64,000 nt of DNA from Salinicola avicenniae (GCF_023736115.1 NZ_JAKQZC010000001.1:1-64000), one strand, 5' to 3'; shown: positions 37,119 through 46,095, counted from the stretch's first letter. The notes: generated by a model not told the origin, from the sequence alone. Numbers and translations are program-made.

Positions 37119-38018
37119 TCACGAGCGCTTCATTTTCGGGTCGAGTGCATCGCGCAGGCCGTCGCCCATCAGATTGATCATCAGCACCGTCAGCAGGATG
37201 ACCAGACCGGGGAAGGTGACCGCCCAGTAGGCGCTGCCCATGAACTCGCGGGCGTTGGCCAGCATCGCGCCCCATTCGGGCGTCGGCGGCTGCACGCCCA
37301 TGCCGAGGAAGCCCAGCGCAGCGATATCCAGAATCGCCGTGGAAAACGAGAGTGTCGCCTGCACGATCAGCGGCGCCATGCAGTTGGGCAGCAACGTGTT
37401 GAACATCAAGCGCAGGTGGCCGGCGCCGGCCAGCCGGCTGGCGGTGACATACTCGCGGCTCTTCTCGCCGATCACCGCCGCGCGGGTCAGGCGCACGAAA
37501 TACGGCAGCTGCACCATGGCGATGGCGATCATCGCGCTGGTCAGCCCCGGGCTCAGGATCGCCACCAGGCCCAGCGCCAGCAGCAGACTCGGAAACGCCA
37601 GCACCACGTCCATCACGCGGGTAATCACGGTCTCGACCCAGCCGCGGAAGTAACCCGCCAGCAACCCGAGGAAGATGCCGAACGCCATCGAAATCACCAC
37701 CACCATGGCACTGATCGAGAGCGAGTAGCGGGCGCCGTACATCAGCCGCGAAAGCACATCGCGACCGACGGCGTCGGTCCCGAGGAGGTAACTCCAGCTG
37801 CCCTCGGCATGCCAGACCGGCGGCACCAGCAGCGCCGAGCGGTCCTGCATCGCCGGATCGTGCGGCGCGATCCACGGCGCCAGCAGCGCCACCAGCATGA
37901 TGAAGGCGATGAAGATCAGCCCGTAGAAGGCGCCGCGACTGGCGCTGAAGTCACTCCAGAACGACTTGAGCTGATAACGGAAGGTCCCCGGCGCCGTCGG
38001 GGAGGCAATAGCGGTCAT
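37119..38018 (-). CDS. dppC: Dipeptide ABC transporter permease DppC
   Basis: Inner-membrane permease, 299 aa, with an N-terminal helix ([20 protein letters not shown]), a long periplasmic segment, then the five-helix binding-protein-dependent transport core containing [21 protein letters not shown] and the EAA loop ([20 protein letters not shown]). It lies 10 bp after dppB. Confidence 0.93.
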   Translation of the reverse strand: MTAIASPTAPGTFRYQLKSFWSDFSASRGAFYGLIFIAFIMLVALLAPWIAPHDPAMQDRSALLVPPVWHAEGSWSYLLGTDAVGRDVLSRLMYGARYSLSISAMVVVISMAFGIFLGLLAGYFRGWVETVITRVMDVVLAFPSLLLALGLVAILSPGLTSAMIAIAMVQLPYFVRLTRAAVIGEKSREYVTASRLAGAGHLRLMFNTLLPNCMAPLIVQATLSFSTAILDIAALGFLGMGVQPPTPEWGAMLANAREFMGSAYWAVTFPGLVILLTVLMINLMGDGLRDALDPKMKRS

Positions 38019-38028
38019 GTTCCGGCCC

Positions 38029-39033
38029 TCAGTGGCGAATACGTGGATTGATGACCCCGTAGGCCAGATCCACCAGCAGGTTGACGATCATCACGATGAA
38101 CGCGATCAGCACCAGCCCCCCCTGTACCGAGGGGTAGTCCCGCCGCGAGATCGCATCGATCATCCACTTGCCGATCCCCGGCCAAGAGAAGATCGTCTCG
38201 GTCAGGATCGCCCCGGCCAGCAGCAGGCCAACCTGGAGCCCGATCACGGTAATCACCGAAATCAGCGCGTTACGCAGGGTATGCACCATGATCACGCGAA
38301 AGCTGGAGAGCCCCTTGGCGCGGGCGGTACGCACGTAATCCTCGCCCAGCACCTCGAGCATCGAGGAGCGGGTCTGACGCGCGATCACCGCCAGCGGAAT
38401 GGTCCCGAGCACGATCGCCGGTAGCACCAGATGATGCAGCGCGGAGAGGAAGGCGCCCCAGTCACCGGCGATCAGGCTATCGATGGTCATGAAGCCAGTG
38501 ACATCGTCGATGAAGTACATGAACGAAATACGCCCGGAGACCGGTGTCCAGCCCAGCGTGCTGGAGAACAGCATGATCAGCAGCAGGCCCCACCAGAAGA
38601 TCGGCATCGAATACCCGGTCAAGCTGATGCCGACGATGGTGTGGTCGAGCGTCTTGCCGCGACGAATGGCGGCGATCACGCCCGCCGGCAGGCCGATGAT
38701 GACGGCGAACGCCAGCGCGAAGATCGACAGTTCCATCGTCGCGGGGAAGCGGCTCATGAACTCATTCATCACCGGCGAATGGGTGACGAGAGAATTGCCA
38801 AGATCGCCGTGCAGCAGCCCGGTCAGAAAATCCCAGTACTGCACGATCAGCGGGCGATCGAAACCGAACTGCGACTGCAGCTGGGCATAACGTTCGGCGG
38901 AGAGACCGCGCTCTCCGGCCATGAGAAGAATCGGGTCGCCCGGCAACAGGCGAATGAAAGCGAACGCCACGATGGTGACGCCGATAAAGGTCGGTACAAG
39001 CTGCGCGAGCTTGACCAGCAAAAATCTGAACAT
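38029..39033 (-). CDS. dppB: Dipeptide ABC transporter permease DppB
   Basis: Inner-membrane permease, 334 aa, beginning MFRFLLVKLAQLVPTFIGVT, with six predicted helices, a periplasmic loop (GERGLSAERYAQLQSQFG) and the EAA loop (VRTARAKGLSSFRVIMVHTL). It pairs with DppC. A 75-bp gap with a hairpin separates it from dppA. Confidence 0.93.
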   Translation of the reverse strand: MFRFLLVKLAQLVPTFIGVTIVAFAFIRLLPGDPILLMAGERGLSAERYAQLQSQFGFDRPLIVQYWDFLTGLLHGDLGNSLVTHSPVMNEFMSRFPATMELSIFALAFAVIIGLPAGVIAAIRRGKTLDHTIVGISLTGYSMPIFWWGLLLIMLFSSTLGWTPVSGRISFMYFIDDVTGFMTIDSLIAGDWGAFLSALHHLVLPAIVLGTIPLAVIARQTRSSMLEVLGEDYVRTARAKGLSSFRVIMVHTLRNALISVITVIGLQVGLLLAGAILTETIFSWPGIGKWMIDAISRRDYPSVQGGLVLIAFIVMIVNLLVDLAYGVINPRIRH

Positions 39034-39063
39034 GTTGGAGTACTAGCTAGTCACGCGTGCGGC

Positions 39064-39090
39064 GGGGAGCGGTTGTCAGGACCGCTCCCC
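39064..39090 (-). terminator. Intercistronic hairpin between dppA and dppB
   Basis: A perfect 10-bp stem (39064-39073 with 39081-39090) with a 7-nt loop and no T tract. Such hairpins after binding-protein genes protect the upstream message and reduce read-through, which would favour DppA over the membrane parts. Confidence 0.65.
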
Positions 39091-39108
39091 GTCAACGCTA
39101 GGGGAGGA

Positions 39109-40695
39109 TCACTCGATGTCGACGCCTTCGAAGCTGTGGCCACCGAGCGGGTCGACAACATAACCGGTCACTTCGGAACGCACCGGCATGAAGACCGTGG
39201 AGTGGGCGAGGGTGTCCCACGGCGCCTGCTCCTTGAAGATCTCCTGCGCCTGCTCGTAGAGCGCGGCGCGCTCGGACTGGTCGTCCAGCGTGCGGGCTTC
39301 CTTGATCAGGTCGTCGAACGGCTGATAGCACCATTGCGAGCGGTTGGAACCACCGACGCCGTCGCAGCCGAGCAGCACGCCCATGAAGTTGTCCGGATCG
39401 CCGTTGTCACCGGTCCAGCCCAGGATGACCGCGCCCTCGCGATCCTCGGCCTTGGATCGCTCGAGGTATTCACCCCATTCATAGGTGACGATGTTGGCGG
39501 TCACGCCGACCTTGTCCAGGTCCGACTGCATCAGCTCGGCGGTACGCCGGGCATTCGGCATGTACGGTCGCTGCACCGGCATCGCCCACAGGTCCATCTC
39601 GAGATTCTCGACGCCGGCCTCCTCGAGCATCTGGCGTGCCTGCTCGGGGTCGTACGGGTCATCCTCGATCTCGTCGTTGTAGCTCCACATGGTCGGCGGG
39701 ATCGGGTTCTTGGCCACCTCGCCGGCGCCCTGGAAGACCGCATCGATGATCGCCTGCTTGTTGATCGCCATGTTCAGCGCCTTGCGCACTGCCGGCTGAT
39801 CGAACGGCGGCTGCTGGGTGTTGTAAGCCAGGTAGGCGACATTCAGCCCCGGCTCCTGCATCACCTCGATGTCGGCGTTCTGCTTCATCGCGTCGACGTC
39901 GGCCGGATTCGGGAACGGCATGACCTGGCACTCGCCAGCGCGCAGCTTCTGGTAGCGCACCTGGGCGTCCGGCGTGATCGCGAAGACCAGATTGTCGATT
40001 GGCTGCTGGCCGCGGAAATAGTCCGGATTGGCCTGGTAGCGGATCGCCGCGTCTTCACGATAATCGACGAACTGGAACGGGCCGGTGCCGATCGGGCGCT
40101 GGTTGGCCATCTGCAGCTCGTCCTGCTCGATCAACTGCTCCTCGTACTCCTTGGAGTGGATCGAGGCAAAATCCATCGCCAGGTTGGCGACGAACGGCGC
40201 TTCCGGCCGTGTCAGGTGAAAGACGACAGTGTTGTCGTCGACCTTCTCGATCGAGTCGATCAGATCGCCCATCGACATGGCGTTGAAATACTCGAAGCCA
40301 CCGTTGGCGAGCTGATAATACGGGTTCTCTTCATCCATCTGGCGTTCGAAGGTCCAGATGACGTCGTCGGCCGTGAGCGGCCGGCTTGGCGTGAAGTAGT
40401 CGGTGGACTGGAACTGGACATCGTCACGCAAGTGGAAGGTAACTTCCAGACCGTCCTCGGAGACCTCCCAACTTTCGGCAATGGCCGGCTCAATTTCGGT
40501 GGTACCCGGCTTGAACTGGACCAGACGGTTGTAGACCGTCTTGCTCGACGCATCGAAGGTGGTGCCGGCCGTGTAGAGCGAAGGATCGAATCCCTCCGGC
40601 GAACCCTCGGAGCAGTAGACCAGCGTCTTGGCCATGGCGGGGGTCGCGCCCGCCATCATGGCGGCGACCCCAGCCGCTAGCAGCGTCTTCTTCAT
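39109..40695 (-). CDS. dppA: Periplasmic dipeptide-binding protein DppA
   Basis: Substrate-binding protein of the peptide importer, 528 aa. It has a signal peptide (MKKTLLAAGVAAMMAGATPAMAK, cut after AMA) and the family-5 SBP fold: YCSEGSPEGFDPSLYTAGTT, TWTFERQMDEENP-like hinge and GWTGDNGDPDNFMGVLLGCD. Sequence character is that of DppA (dipeptide or haem) rather than NikA. The start at 40695 has GGAGA upstream. Acidic residues exceed basic ones, as expected for an exported protein of a halophile. Confidence 0.93.
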   Translation of the reverse strand: MKKTLLAAGVAAMMAGATPAMAKTLVYCSEGSPEGFDPSLYTAGTTFDASSKTVYNRLVQFKPGTTEIEPAIAESWEVSEDGLEVTFHLRDDVQFQSTDYFTPSRPLTADDVIWTFERQMDEENPYYQLANGGFEYFNAMSMGDLIDSIEKVDDNTVVFHLTRPEAPFVANLAMDFASIHSKEYEEQLIEQDELQMANQRPIGTGPFQFVDYREDAAIRYQANPDYFRGQQPIDNLVFAITPDAQVRYQKLRAGECQVMPFPNPADVDAMKQNADIEVMQEPGLNVAYLAYNTQQPPFDQPAVRKALNMAINKQAIIDAVFQGAGEVAKNPIPPTMWSYNDEIEDDPYDPEQARQMLEEAGVENLEMDLWAMPVQRPYMPNARRTAELMQSDLDKVGVTANIVTYEWGEYLERSKAEDREGAVILGWTGDNGDPDNFMGVLLGCDGVGGSNRSQWCYQPFDDLIKEARTLDDQSERAALYEQAQEIFKEQAPWDTLAHSTVFMPVRSEVTGYVVDPLGGHSFEGVDIE

Positions 40696-40763
40696 GGTGG
40701 ATCTCCTGCACAGCACTCGCTGTTATTGTTGATATCGGCGTTCTGCCAATCCTTGCCCGCTAT

Positions 40764-40782
40764 CCGCCTGTCTGACAGGCGG
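40764..40782. promoter_or_regulatory. Palindrome upstream of dppA
   Basis: CCGCCTGTC and GACAGGCGG (9 bp each) flank one base, and an outer GCCCGC/GCGGGC pair surrounds them. It lies between the hxlR stop and the dppA start on the same strand, so it may be an operator for dppA or the end of the hxlR transcript. Confidence 0.45.
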
Positions 40783-40944
40783 GCAATCGCAACAGACTAG
40801 TCCGTTGAATAGCGTTTAATCAATCCGGCGAAAGCGTAACGGCAGAGGCTTGCAACAGGAGACCATTCGGTCTAGCGACACCGGAATCGATACCGCTCCT
40901 GGCGTCGGCGACGGCGTGTTCGCGCCCATGCCGACACCCTCGGT

Positions 40945-41298
40945 TCAGTCGCTCCCGCCGCGATAGAGCGCCAGGTTTTCGCTGCCCCAGACCTGAAGCG
41001 CACGCAGGATCGGCTCCATGCTGAGGCCGAGCTCGGAGAGCGAATACTCCACCTTGGGCGGCACCTCGGCATAGACCTTGCGCACGATCAAGCCGTCCGC
41101 CTCCAGCTCCCGAAGCTGATTGGTCAACATTCGTGGCGTGCAGCCGGGCATCTCGCGGTTCAAGGCGTTGAAGCGCAGCGTGCCACCCAGCAGATGCCAC
41201 AGGATGATCGACTTCCACTTGCCGTCGATCAGGCCGATGGCGGCTTCGACGGCGCAACCGGGCGTACAGTCGAAACGCGAATGGCGACGCTTGGCCAT
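40945..41298 (-). CDS. HxlR-family transcriptional regulator
   Basis: A 117-aa MarR-like winged-helix regulator: CTPGCAVEAAIGLIDGKWKS, LWHLLGGTLRFNALNR, TPRMLTNQLRELEADGLIVR and VEYSLSELG are the family hallmarks. The N-terminal cysteines (CTPGC) are placed like the redox-sensing cysteine of YodB/QorR-type members that control quinone oxidoreductases. It is divergent from exactly such an oxidoreductase, with 18-bp tandem repeats between them. Confidence 0.92.
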   Translation of the reverse strand: MAKRRHSRFDCTPGCAVEAAIGLIDGKWKSIILWHLLGGTLRFNALNREMPGCTPRMLTNQLRELEADGLIVRKVYAEVPPKVEYSLSELGLSMEPILRALQVWGSENLALYRGGSD

Positions 41299-41324
41299 GA
41301 CACTATCCTCCTTTTAAATTTCGA

Positions 41325-41360
41325 TACGGTTTTGTAAGTCAGTACGGTTTGGTAAGTCAG
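41325..41360. promoter_or_regulatory. Tandem 18-bp operator between hxlR and the oxidoreductase
   Basis: TACGGTTTTGTAAGTCAG (41325-41342) is followed directly by TACGGTTTGGTAAGTCAG (41343-41360), 17 of 18 bases identical. Each copy holds the dyad TAC-N6-GTA. The repeats start 27 bp before the hxlR start codon, so binding would affect its own promoter and the divergent gene. Confidence 0.65.
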
Positions 41361-41498
41361 TGCAGAAAAGCACAGTATAGGCGATCGATGTGCGTATTGC
41401 GGTTTTCGCAAACAGGCCACAATCTGCTCCCTGACAAACCGCCGCGCGCCATAGACACCGGCTTCGCGTGGCCATCGCCCTATCGCATGGAGCCCTGC

Positions 41499-42506
41499 AT
41501 GAAAGCTATCGGATACCGTCATCCCGGTGCGCCGGACGTCCTCGAAACGATCGATCTGCCCCGCCCACGTGCCGAAGGCCACGACCTGCTGGTCGAGGTC
41601 GCCGCGATCTCGGTCAACCCGGTCGACACCAAGGTGCGTCGACGTGCCGGCGCCGACGACGGCGAGCACAAGGTGCTGGGGTGGGACGCCGTCGGCCGCG
41701 TGGTCGAGGCCGGCCCCGAGGCCACGCTCGCCGTGGGCGACGAGGTCTACTATGCCGGCTCGATCGCCCGCCCCGGCGCCAACAGCCAGTTTCACCTCGT
41801 CGACAGCCGCATCGCCGCGAAGAAACCGCAGCATCTCTCCAACGCCGAAGCCGCGGCCATGCCGCTGACCTCGATCACCGCCTGGGAAATGCTGTTCGAC
41901 CGGCTCGACATTCGGCGGCCCGTGCCCGGCGCTGCCAACGCCATTGTGATCGTGGGCGCCGCCGGTGGCGTCGGCTCCATCGCCATTCAGCTCGTGCGCG
42001 CGCTGACCGACCTGACGGTCATCGCTACCGCGTCGCGCCCCGAAACGCAGGCCTGGGTGCGCGAGCTCGGCGCCCACCACGTCATCGACCACAGCCAACC
42101 GCTCGCGGCCCAGGTGGAAGCGCTCGGCCTCGGCGCACCAGGCTTTGTCTTCTCGGTGACCGAAACGCACCGTCATCTGGAGGAGATCCAGACGCTGATC
42201 GCCCCGCAGGGCCGCTTCGGCCTGATCGATGATCCGGACACGCTGGACGTCATGGGCTTCAAGACGAAAGCCGTCTCGACCCACTGGGAACTGATGTTCA
42301 CCCGACCGATGTTCGCCACGCCGGACATGGCCGAGCAAGGACGCCTGCTGGCCGAAGTGGCGAGCCTGATCGACGCGGGCCGCGTGAAGAGCACTCTCGC
42401 CGAAGTGTTCGGGCCGATCGACGCCGTCACGCTCCAGGAGGCCCACACCTTCATCGAGACCGGCCGCGCCCGCGGCAAGATCGTGCTGGAAGGTTTCGCG
42501 ACCTGA
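41499..42506 (+). CDS. Zinc-type alcohol dehydrogenase-like NADPH:quinone oxidoreductase
   Basis: A 335-aa MDR-superfamily oxidoreductase with the GroES-like N-terminal domain (ISVNPVDTKVRRRAG) and a Rossmann domain (VIVGAAGGVGSIAIQL). The structural and catalytic zinc cysteines of true alcohol dehydrogenases are lacking, as in quinone oxidoreductases. It reads like the ZTA1/YhdH-type zinc-binding family often controlled by a divergent HxlR regulator. TGGAG precedes the ATG at 41499. A terminator follows at 42534. Confidence 0.9.
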   Translation: MKAIGYRHPGAPDVLETIDLPRPRAEGHDLLVEVAAISVNPVDTKVRRRAGADDGEHKVLGWDAVGRVVEAGPEATLAVGDEVYYAGSIARPGANSQFHLVDSRIAAKKPQHLSNAEAAAMPLTSITAWEMLFDRLDIRRPVPGAANAIVIVGAAGGVGSIAIQLVRALTDLTVIATASRPETQAWVRELGAHHVIDHSQPLAAQVEALGLGAPGFVFSVTETHRHLEEIQTLIAPQGRFGLIDDPDTLDVMGFKTKAVSTHWELMFTRPMFATPDMAEQGRLLAEVASLIDAGRVKSTLAEVFGPIDAVTLQEAHTFIETGRARGKIVLEGFAT

Positions 42507-42533
42507 GCATCGGCCACGCTCGATGACACCCCC

Positions 42534-42564
42534 AGGGCAGCGACGCGAGTCGCTGCCCTCTTTT
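42534..42564 (+). terminator. Terminator after the quinone oxidoreductase
   Basis: A perfect 11-bp stem (42534-42544 with 42549-42559), tetraloop GCGA, followed by CTTTTC. Confidence 0.85.
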
Positions 42565-42690
42565 CGTCGCCTGCCCTCGATGGCAGCGCAGTACTTCCCC
42601 CCGAGACGAAGCGCCTCCAAACCCGGATAATGGCCGCCATTCGGTGCTCGCGTCGCGAGCGCCCTGCCATTTGCCAACCCGGTCCGTCTC

Positions 42691-44901
42691 ATGGAAATCA
42701 AGGTCAACTATCTCGACAACCTGCGCCAGGAAGCCAAGTTCGACGACTTCACGGTGATCACCGACCAGCCGATCCGCTACAAGGGCGACGGCTCGGCGCC
42801 GGGGCCGTTCGACTACTTCCTCGCTTCAACGGTGCTCTGCGCGGCCTACTTCGTGCGCGTCTACTGCAACGCCCGCGAGATCCCCACCGAGAACATCAGA
42901 CTTTCGCAGAACAACATCGTCGACCCGGAGAACCGCTACAACCAGATCTTCCGCATCCAGGTCGAGCTGCCACCCGAGATCTCCGACAAGGATCGCACCG
43001 GCATCCTGCGCTCCATCGAGCGCTGCTCGGTCAAGCGGGTCATTCAGAACAACCCGGAATTCCAGATCGAGGCCGTCGACAACATCGACGAGGATGCACA
43101 GGCGCTGCTGATGGGCGGCAAGACAGGTACGGCAGGCGCTGACAGCGAATCGACCTGGATCGAGGGCAAGGATCTGCCGCTGGAGCAGACCATCGCCAAC
43201 ATGACCGGGATTCTCGAACGCCTCGGCATGAAGATCGAGATCGCCTCCTGGCGCAACATCGTGCCTCATGTCTGGTCGCTGCACATTCGCGATGCGGCCT
43301 CGCCGATGTGCTTCACCAATGGCAAGGGTGCGACCAAGGAAGCCGCGCTCTGCTCGGCGCTGGGCGAGTTCATCGAGCGGCTCTCGTGCAATTTCTTCTA
43401 TAACGACCAGTTCTTCGGTACCGAGATCGCCGATGCCGACTTTGTCCACTACCCGAACGAGCGCTGGTTCCAGCCGGGGCCGAACGACGAACTGCCCGAA
43501 GAGATTCTGGACGACCACTGCCGCGAGATCTTCGACCCCGATGGCGAGCTCAAGGGATCGCATCTCTACGACACCAACTCCGGACGCACCGACCGCGGCA
43601 TCGTCTCGCTGCCGTTCGAGCGCCACTCGGACGGCGAGATCGTCTGGTTCCCCTCGAATCTGATCGAGAACCTCTATCTCAGCAACGGCATGAGCGCCGG
43701 CAACACCGTCGCCGAGGCACAGGTGCAGTGTCTTTCCGAGATCTTCGAGCGGGCGGTCAAGCGTCAGATCATCGAAGAGGAGATCGCACTGCCGGACGTG
43801 CCGGAAGACGTGCTGGCGCAGTACCCGACGATCCTCGAAGGCATCCGCGCACTCGAAGCGCAGGGCTTCCCGGTTCTGGTGAAGGACGCCTCGCTCGGCG
43901 GGCGTTTCCCGGTCGCCTGCGTCACGTTGATGAACCCGCGCACCGGCGGCGTCTTCGCCTCCTTCGGCGCGCACCCGAGCTTCCCGGTGGCGATCGAACG
44001 CAGCCTCACCGAGCTGCTGCAGGGCCGCAGTTTCGAGGGAATGGACGACCTGCCGGCGCCGACCTTCAACTCCCAGGCCGTGGCCGAGCCCAACAACTTC
44101 GTCGAGCACTTCATCGACTCGTCCGGCGTCGTCTCCTGGCGCTTCTTCAGCGCCGCGGCGGATGTGGAGTTCGTCGAGTGGGACTTCTCCGGCGCCGACA
44201 CGCAGGACAACGACGAAGAGGCCGCGGCCCTCTATGCCATCCTCGAGCAGGAGGGACTCGAAGCCTATGTCGCCGTGCACGAGGACCTCGGCGCGCCGGT
44301 CTGCCGTATCCTCGTGCCGGGCTACTCCGAGGTCTATCCGGTCGAGGACCTGGTGTGGGACAACACCAATATGGCGCTTGCCTTCCGCGAGGACATCCTC
44401 AACCTGCACGCGCTCGATGACGAGCCGTTGGCCGACCTGCTCGAGCGGCTCGAGGAGAGCGAGCTCGACGAGCAGATGAAGATCGTCACCCTGATCGGCA
44501 TCGAGTTCGACGACAACAGCGTCTGGGCGGAGCTGACCATCGCCGAGCTGAAGCTCTTGATCCAGCTCGCGCTGGGTCGCTTCGAGGACGCCCTCGACGG
44601 GGCCCAGATGTTCTTGCAGTTCAACGACAACAGCCGCGACCGGGGACTCTTTTACCAGGCGCTGTCGGCGGTGCTGGAGATCGCGCTGGACGACGACCTC
44701 GAACTGGACGACTACCGCCACAACCTGACGCGGATGTTCGGCGAGGCGAAGATGCGTGACGCCATCGGCGCGGTGGAAGGCACGGTCCGCTTCCCCGGCC
44801 TGACGCCAACTAGTCTCGGACTCGAGGGCATAGACCGGCACCGGCGCCTGATCGAAAGCTACCAGAAGCTCCACGCCTGGCGGGCGGCACACGCGGGCTA
44901 A
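42691..44901 (+). CDS. ycaO: OsmC-YcaO fusion protein
   Basis: A 736-aa protein with two parts. Residues 1 to about 140 form an OsmC/YhfA-like domain with the expected cysteine pair (C50 in FLASTVLCAAYF, C112 in SIERCSVKRV). Residues from about 160 match E. coli YcaO (586 aa), with the ATP-binding segments NGKGATKEAALCSALGEF and NGMSAGNTVAEAQVQ and a TPR-like C-terminal tail. YcaO is an ATP-dependent cyclodehydratase-fold protein; the E. coli enzyme supports RimO methylthiolation of ribosomal protein S12. There is no peptide precursor gene nearby. The fused OsmC domain suggests a thiol or peroxide link. It stands alone, convergent with lysR. Confidence 0.9.
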   Translation: MEIKVNYLDNLRQEAKFDDFTVITDQPIRYKGDGSAPGPFDYFLASTVLCAAYFVRVYCNAREIPTENIRLSQNNIVDPENRYNQIFRIQVELPPEISDKDRTGILRSIERCSVKRVIQNNPEFQIEAVDNIDEDAQALLMGGKTGTAGADSESTWIEGKDLPLEQTIANMTGILERLGMKIEIASWRNIVPHVWSLHIRDAASPMCFTNGKGATKEAALCSALGEFIERLSCNFFYNDQFFGTEIADADFVHYPNERWFQPGPNDELPEEILDDHCREIFDPDGELKGSHLYDTNSGRTDRGIVSLPFERHSDGEIVWFPSNLIENLYLSNGMSAGNTVAEAQVQCLSEIFERAVKRQIIEEEIALPDVPEDVLAQYPTILEGIRALEAQGFPVLVKDASLGGRFPVACVTLMNPRTGGVFASFGAHPSFPVAIERSLTELLQGRSFEGMDDLPAPTFNSQAVAEPNNFVEHFIDSSGVVSWRFFSAAADVEFVEWDFSGADTQDNDEEAAALYAILEQEGLEAYVAVHEDLGAPVCRILVPGYSEVYPVEDLVWDNTNMALAFREDILNLHALDDEPLADLLERLEESELDEQMKIVTLIGIEFDDNSVWAELTIAELKLLIQLALGRFEDALDGAQMFLQFNDNSRDRGLFYQALSAVLEIALDDDLELDDYRHNLTRMFGEAKMRDAIGAVEGTVRFPGLTPTSLGLEGIDRHRRLIESYQKLHAWRAAHAG

Positions 44902-44915
44902 ACGCTCGCGTTACC

Positions 44916-44975
44916 ACCGGCGATGTTCTCACGGGCGATGTCTCCACCGGCAACGTCTCCATAAGCAACGTCGCC
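44916..44975. repeat. Degenerate 15-bp tandem repeat, four copies
   Basis: ACCGGCGATGTTCTC, ACGGGCGATGTCTCC, ACCGGCAACGTCTCC and ATAAGCAACGTCGCC follow one another 15 nt after the ycaO stop. A reading frame through them would give T-G-D/N-V-x pentads, but there is no start codon or ribosome binding site. Confidence 0.7.
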
Positions 44976-44982
44976 GCCACAG

Positions 44983-45006
44983 GAAGCCGCCTCTCGGGGC
45001 GGCTTC
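44983..45006. terminator. Bidirectional terminator between ycaO and lysR
   Basis: A 9-bp stem (44983-44991 with 44998-45006) with a 6-nt loop between convergent genes; TCGTCGTCTTTC follows on the plus strand. Confidence 0.65.
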
Positions 45007-45018
45007 GTCGTCTTTCGC

Positions 45019-45930
45019 TCACGCTCGGGTGATACGCTCGAGCTTCTCGATCATCCAGCGGTGAATCGCGCTCTCCTGCGTGCGCGGGTGCCAGGCGACC
45101 GCCACCTCGAAGGTCGGCGTCGCGAAGTCCAGTTCGAGCGGCGCCATCTTGGGGTTGGGCAACAGCCGGGCCGGATAGAAGGCAATCAGGTCGGTGGTAT
45201 AGAGAAGGTCCGGCGCGGCCTTGAAACTGGGCACGGACATGACGATGTTGCGCTCGAGCCCCTGCTCGGCGAACCACTGATCGTGAGAGCCCTTGAGATC
45301 CGAGCGCGACGGCGAGATCACCAACTGCGGCAGCGCCGCGATCTCACCAATCGAAAACCGCCGGCCATGCAGTGGCGAACAGGGGCTGGCAACGCACGTG
45401 TGGTGGTCGTCGAAGACTTTGAGATACGGCAGCGAGCTCGGCAGAAGGTCCGGGAACGACAACACCAGGTCCAGCTCGCCGGCCATCAGCTGGCGGTCGA
45501 TCCGATCGCTCTTGAAGTTCTGCACGATCAGCTTGAGAAACGGCGCCTGCTGGCGCACTTCCTGCATAAAGGCCGGCAGGATCGCCTGGATCGCGTAGTC
45601 GGTCGCGCTGATCGTCACCACGCCCTCGTAGGTGGCCGGCGTGAACTCAGGCGGGGCCAGCAGCGCATCGACCTCCTGCAGGATGTGCGCCACGCGGTCG
45701 CCCAACGCCAGCGCCAGCGGCGTGGCGGCCAGGGTATTGCCCTGACGCAAGAACAGCCGGTCGTCGAACAGCGCCCGCAGTTTGCGCAGCTGCTCGCTGA
45801 TCGCCTGCTGGGTCAGCCCCATCTCGTCGGCGACGCGGGAGAGATTGCGCTCGCGCAGCAGTGCCTGGAGCACGCGCATCTGCTTGATGTCGAGCCGATT
45901 AAGGCGTCCGGCGTGCCGATTCCCGTTCAT
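45019..45930 (-). CDS. LysR-family regulator divergent from old yellow enzyme
   Basis: A 303-aa LTTR with the HTH LRERNLSRVADEMGLTQQAISEQLRKL and a substrate-binding domain (VVTISATDYAIQAILPAFMQ, AGELDLVLSFPDLLP). The DNA-binding part and DYAIQAIL segment look like the NodD/NahR-type branch that senses aromatic compounds. It is divergent from the OYE gene across 165 bp and most likely regulates it. Confidence 0.9.
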   Translation of the reverse strand: MNGNRHAGRLNRLDIKQMRVLQALLRERNLSRVADEMGLTQQAISEQLRKLRALFDDRLFLRQGNTLAATPLALALGDRVAHILQEVDALLAPPEFTPATYEGVVTISATDYAIQAILPAFMQEVRQQAPFLKLIVQNFKSDRIDRQLMAGELDLVLSFPDLLPSSLPYLKVFDDHHTCVASPCSPLHGRRFSIGEIAALPQLVISPSRSDLKGSHDQWFAEQGLERNIVMSVPSFKAAPDLLYTTDLIAFYPARLLPNPKMAPLELDFATPTFEVAVAWHPRTQESAIHRWMIEKLERITRA

Positions 45931-45957
45931 GCCTGCGCTCCTCGCCCGGCTTTAGTC

Positions 45958-46004
45958 ACCATTATGATTGGTAGCTTTTACAAGAAAGCCTTGTTTCTAA
46001 TGGT
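45958..46004. promoter_or_regulatory. LysR operator region between lysR and the OYE gene
   Basis: A 7-bp inverted repeat ACCATTA (45958-45964) and TAATGGT (45998-46004) encloses a second one, AGAAA-N6-TTTCT (45983-45998). Both lie in the divergent promoter gap, as expected for LTTR recognition and activation sites. Confidence 0.45.
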
Positions 46005-46095
46005 AGCGCGGACGACCTAGGCTCCCAAGCCATGAATCAGACCACGACCCCGACCGGCCAGACCCGCCGGGGCCATGAGAAAAGGTGGGAGAGCA

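Noticed and set aside
38431-40680. A 749-codon open frame on the plus strand
   Set aside because: It is antisense to dppA and dppB, which have full domain and signal-peptide evidence. The composition is typical of a GC-rich shadow frame and no family motif appears.
42826-44892. A 688-codon open frame on the minus strand
   Set aside because: It is fully antisense to the OsmC-YcaO gene, is rich in Val/Gly/Arg/Glu from complementary codons, and shows no domain.
44810-45277. A 155-codon minus-strand frame over the ycaO-lysR junction
   Set aside because: It covers the terminator, the 15-bp repeats and the 3' end of lysR in another frame; the repeated peptide comes from the noncoding repeat.
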